A stretch of DNA of 64,000 bases from Doryteuthis pealeii (Eukaryota > Mollusca > Cephalopoda > Myopsida > Loliginidae). The translations under genes and the position numbers were made by a program. The DNA lies in contig CM042141.1 in the NCBI GenBank assembly GCA_023376005.1, positions 93,357,135 to 93,421,134 of the forward strand, written 5' to 3'. Shown here in pieces: positions 61,310-64,000 of the stretch; positions within the stretch are counted from its first letter, which is position 1, and every line of letters begins with the position of its first letter. Below the pieces are notes generated by a model. The model had not been told where the DNA came from. It was given only the letters and a program-made list of their open reading frames with translations, and did no database searches.

Positions 61310-62010
61310 CTAATTGAGTCTGAAGAAATGAAAGAAAAAGATCAAACCCAGCTGAAGCCCTGAAGAGAAGTAAGTCCACTAGATGAACAAGAAGAACATG
61401 GCAGCCAGATGAGTTAGTAAAACCAGTAAGCAGAATGGAAAAAATAACTTTTTCTGACATACCTCATATAATCACAAGAGAATAAATTCCTCTCTCTACT
61501 AAAGTACAAGGTAAATTAAATCTAAGAACTACTTTTTCATCTTTTTTTTAAAGTTTTATTTGCATTTGTCACATTTATTCTAACATTTACTTACATATTT
61601 ATTACATTTATTTTATGATTTATTTACATATTTATTATATTCATATATTTACAATATGATTTTAGACCTCAAAAAACAATGCCTTGCCGGACTATCAGCT
61701 TTTACAGACCACCCCTCCCTCTATTAGTCTGTTAAAATGAAGTATTGCTGTATATACAAATAGTATTTTACATTGTTTGTAACACACAATTCCTTCTGAT
61801 CAAAGTCCAACTTTTTAAAAGCTTTTCTAAAGTCTAATTTATCATGCTAGACTTTGTTGAATCACTAATAATCTTATAATATAACCAATGGTTCCTCTTT
61901 CAAATGCCTGGTTGATTAGGTACAACAATTTGAATGAAACAAGTCAGACTTTAAAATTAAACACACAGATTTTCAGCTATTCATAAGAAATAATTGTTTA
62001 TATACAATAA
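61310..62010. other. AT-rich stretch without recognised feature
   Basis: 61,310-61,480 may be older LINE debris; 61,540-61,660 is a ttatttacatatttattaca-like low-complexity segment. Nothing else was seen. The same holds for 63,130-63,530 apart from an actggagtcag/ctgactccagt inverted pair at 63,413-63,456. Confidence 0.5.
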
Positions 62011-62013
62011 ATA

Positions 62014-62195
62014 TATATTATTTTTTGTACATATTTAACTGCATGGAAACTAATCTGCTACCATATTGAAAGATTTTGAAAAATCTTTCACTGCCCGAAG
62101 ATTGCTCTGTTTAAACAAGCAAGTTTAAAGAGCATAAAACCAATATGTAAGCAGATTAGTTTCCATGCAATTAAATACGTACAAAAAATAATTTC
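62014..62195 (+). mobile_element. Foldback element, ~45 bp arms
   Basis: Left arm 62,014-62,059 and right arm 62,150-62,195 are inverted (actgcatggaaactaatctg, with ttttttgtac outside). Inside are a second small stem (aaagatttt/aaaatcttt, 62,069-62,088) and caagcaagtttaaagagcat. Confidence 0.68.
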
Positions 62196-62307
62196 TTTAT
62201 TATTGATATTGCTCTATCACAGATATTGAGCACTCTCCTAATGATACTGTATATATTGGTTTACTACTGTCTCATCAAGTGAGATAGTGTTAACCATACA
62301 CTCTGGT

Positions 62308-62341
<34 letters not shown>

Positions 62342-62433
62342 TGAGACACACACATATATATCTATACATCATATGAGAGAGAGAGAGAATTAAAAAGATA
62401 GATAGATATAGAAATAGACAAATATAGAAAACA

Positions 62434-62690
62434 GTGATGCTGATAGCTTTTTGATTTAGTGTATCCTGGGACGCACATAGTTGCTTTGAATTAAAGCCAT
62501 CTAACTCCTACCTTGTAACCTATCTTGTGTAATTCATTTCTAGAAACTATTGAAATGAACTTACAGATAGCTTGAAATGGTGAGGGAAGAAAAACGAAAA
62601 ACACTGGGATGCATGGATATGATTTTACTGTGTCCTTTTAAATTTTTGTGTGTCAGGGACACAGAACATGTACCTATCAGCATCTCTGAG
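62434..62690 (+). mobile_element. Repeat family R3
   Basis: Third copy, starting cagtgatgctgatagctttt and ending tatcagcatctctgag, with a deletion after ttgctttgaatt. Confidence 0.57.
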
Positions 62691-62864
62691 AATACTTCTA
62701 AATCCTCTATTGACTAACAATTTTTAACTGTACAGAAAAATAAACTGAATACATTATGATAGACAAAGTTCTCCTAGACTTATTTGTATATCTAGAAGTT
62801 TTAAACTTCTCTTCCAAATCTCCCAAATGTCTTCAGTATTAGTGTTAGTGAAAATAGATCACTA

Positions 62865-63125
62865 ATAAGGACTGAGCCTATTCTAGTAGTGACCACCCCA
62901 AGCGAAGTTTAATAGGTTTGAATTCAGAGTTTTCCTACCCCTAGACCAGTTGCCTAACCTAGGTTAAAGACACCAGTCTGCCATACTATTTAGCTGGAGG
63001 GAGAGTAGTTGGATTCATACTTTTCCCAAGGGTATTAGCAATATGTGAACTGTGGCTTCATCCAGGATTTGAACTCTGGTCGACGAGTCCATTTCCTACA
63101 ACTCTAACCATTACACCACGGCCTC
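62865..63125 (-). mobile_element. tRNA-derived SINE (family II)
   Basis: Minus-strand copy. The head at the high end is the complement of gtggtgtaatggttagagtt; the B-box-like segment is gagttcaaatcctgg; the body contains ctaataccct and cagactggtgtctttaac-type blocks. It begins beside a tgaccaccccaagc block also found at both gap edges. Confidence 0.65.
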
Positions 63126-63553
63126 CAACTGTATTATGCGAAAAGACAATCACTATCAATATTTACAAAATTTGCAGTAAATAAAAGTCATTGCCATTTT
63201 GCAAGTTCATAAACTATGTTAATGATTTTCTCCAACATGTCCCTTGTACTCATAAAAATTATAAAATATTCTTTGTGGCTAAATATACAAATGTAATGCT
63301 GATGAAAAAAGTTACCCATTATTGAATTATCATTCAATTGTTGACTTGAACAACAAAAATAAATTGTGCACTTTAAAATAAGGGAGTCAGAATCAAAAGA
63401 AATTAAGGGGTCACTGGAGTCAGACTTGGCGTTGGTAAAACTATACTGACTCCAGTTGAATTTACACTTTCTATGGCCCTAGTTTAGTCTGTAAAGTTAT
63501 ACAGTGTACACTCCTTCTAGATTATTAAAAAAATCATGGTTTTATATTTATTT

Positions 63554-63690
63554 GTAGACTATAATCACTTAATAAAGAAAGAAGTTGCCACAGAAAAGAG
63601 AGCCAGAAGGAAGGAGAGACAACATCAACTCCAGCAAGCATCACTGTACCAGAGATTTCCATTCAAAAATTGGCCTGTTCAGCTACTTGC
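63554..63690 (+). CDS. Possible exon of an unidentified plus-strand gene
   Basis: An acceptor-like ttatatttatttgtag precedes an open, charged, codon-balanced stretch YNHLIKKEVATEKRARRKER then QHQLQQASLYQRFPFKNWPV then QLLAQ, followed by a donor-like cag/gtgcag. Outside these points the frame runs into A-rich sequence. It is unlike the surrounding repeats in base use. I do not recognise the family; a basic coiled-coil-like segment followed by an aromatic motif is all that can be seen. Partial at best, and it could be chance. Confidence 0.3.
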
Positions 63691-63784
63691 GCAGGTGCAG
63701 ATAAAAAAAATTAAAAAAAGAATTTAAAAAAAGAGGAGTCAGAGTTGAATTTGCCAAAAATAGAGGAGTTGGAGACAAAGGTTT

Positions 63785-64000
63785 TGTTTGTTTTGTTTTA
63801 CGGCATATCAACCTCAGTGGGTCATTTAATGCCGATAAAGTTTTGAAATAAATCAATTCTTAATGGATAATACAATTTTGTTTATCAACTCATGTTTTAC
63901 TATTTAACCCATAGATGGGACCTTAACAGGTACAACCACTCCGGGTCAGAGTGGACCAGGGAGCAATGGTGATGAAGGGGTGCTCCACATTCCCCAAATC
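63785..64000 (-). mobile_element. Long non-coding retroelement, cut by window end
   Basis: Tail acggcatatcaacctcagtg at 63,800, then the ttaatggataatac and gatgggaccttaacaggt blocks. The element continues past 64,000. Confidence 0.62.

Overview
This is an AT-rich eukaryotic window, dense in microsatellites, SINEs, LINE tails and short foldback transposons. No prokaryotic gene is present. The tRNA-derived and 5S-derived SINEs, the CR1-like LINE tails and the one recognisable gene fit a lophotrochozoan with a large, repeat-rich genome. A mollusc, perhaps a cephalopod, is my guess from the general repeat style, not a demonstrated identification.

Layout. Positions 1-19,772 and 19,873-64,000 are two contigs joined by a run of exactly 100 N. 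The first contig, read outward from the gap, repeats the start of the second in opposite orientation: 5,242-19,772 mirrors 19,873 to about 34,415. At about 5,241 the first contig folds back on itself, so 1-5,241 is a third, more error-laden copy of the same 5 kb. Copies 1 and 2 share an AT-repeat tract (about 2,465-2,507 and 8,034-8,080) that the third copy lacks near 31,592. This suggests two alleles, one captured in a folded-back read, rather than a real triplication. None of this 34 kb holds a gene I recognise; it holds SINEs, foldback MITEs and LINE tails.

From about 36 kb to 57.8 kb lies one gene on the minus strand, a DRAM2-like (DRAM/TMEM150/Frag1 family) lysosomal multi-membrane protein. 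Five coding exons are clear, with consistent splice sites and phases (57,751-57,627; 50,443-50,376; 40,170-39,993; 37,375-37,305; 36,332-36,144). The missing exon 3 is probably at 45,574-45,389, inside a corrupted stretch. The protein ends in an acidic dileucine-type lysosomal sorting motif. Introns carry LINE tails, SINEs, MITEs and a tandem array of tRNA-like units.

A second, much noisier inverted duplication (35,560-39,450 against about 42,700-47,720) sits inside this gene and includes a frameshifted copy of the last exon. It looks like uncorrected long-read sequence. From 58 kb to the end there is a LINE remnant with an RNase H domain, more SINEs and foldback elements.

The most interesting biological signal is a repeat network. 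The RNase H LINE, a SINE carrying a 5S rRNA-like module, and a longer non-coding element with a different middle module all end in the same 3' tail, which suggests that non-autonomous elements borrow the LINE machinery.
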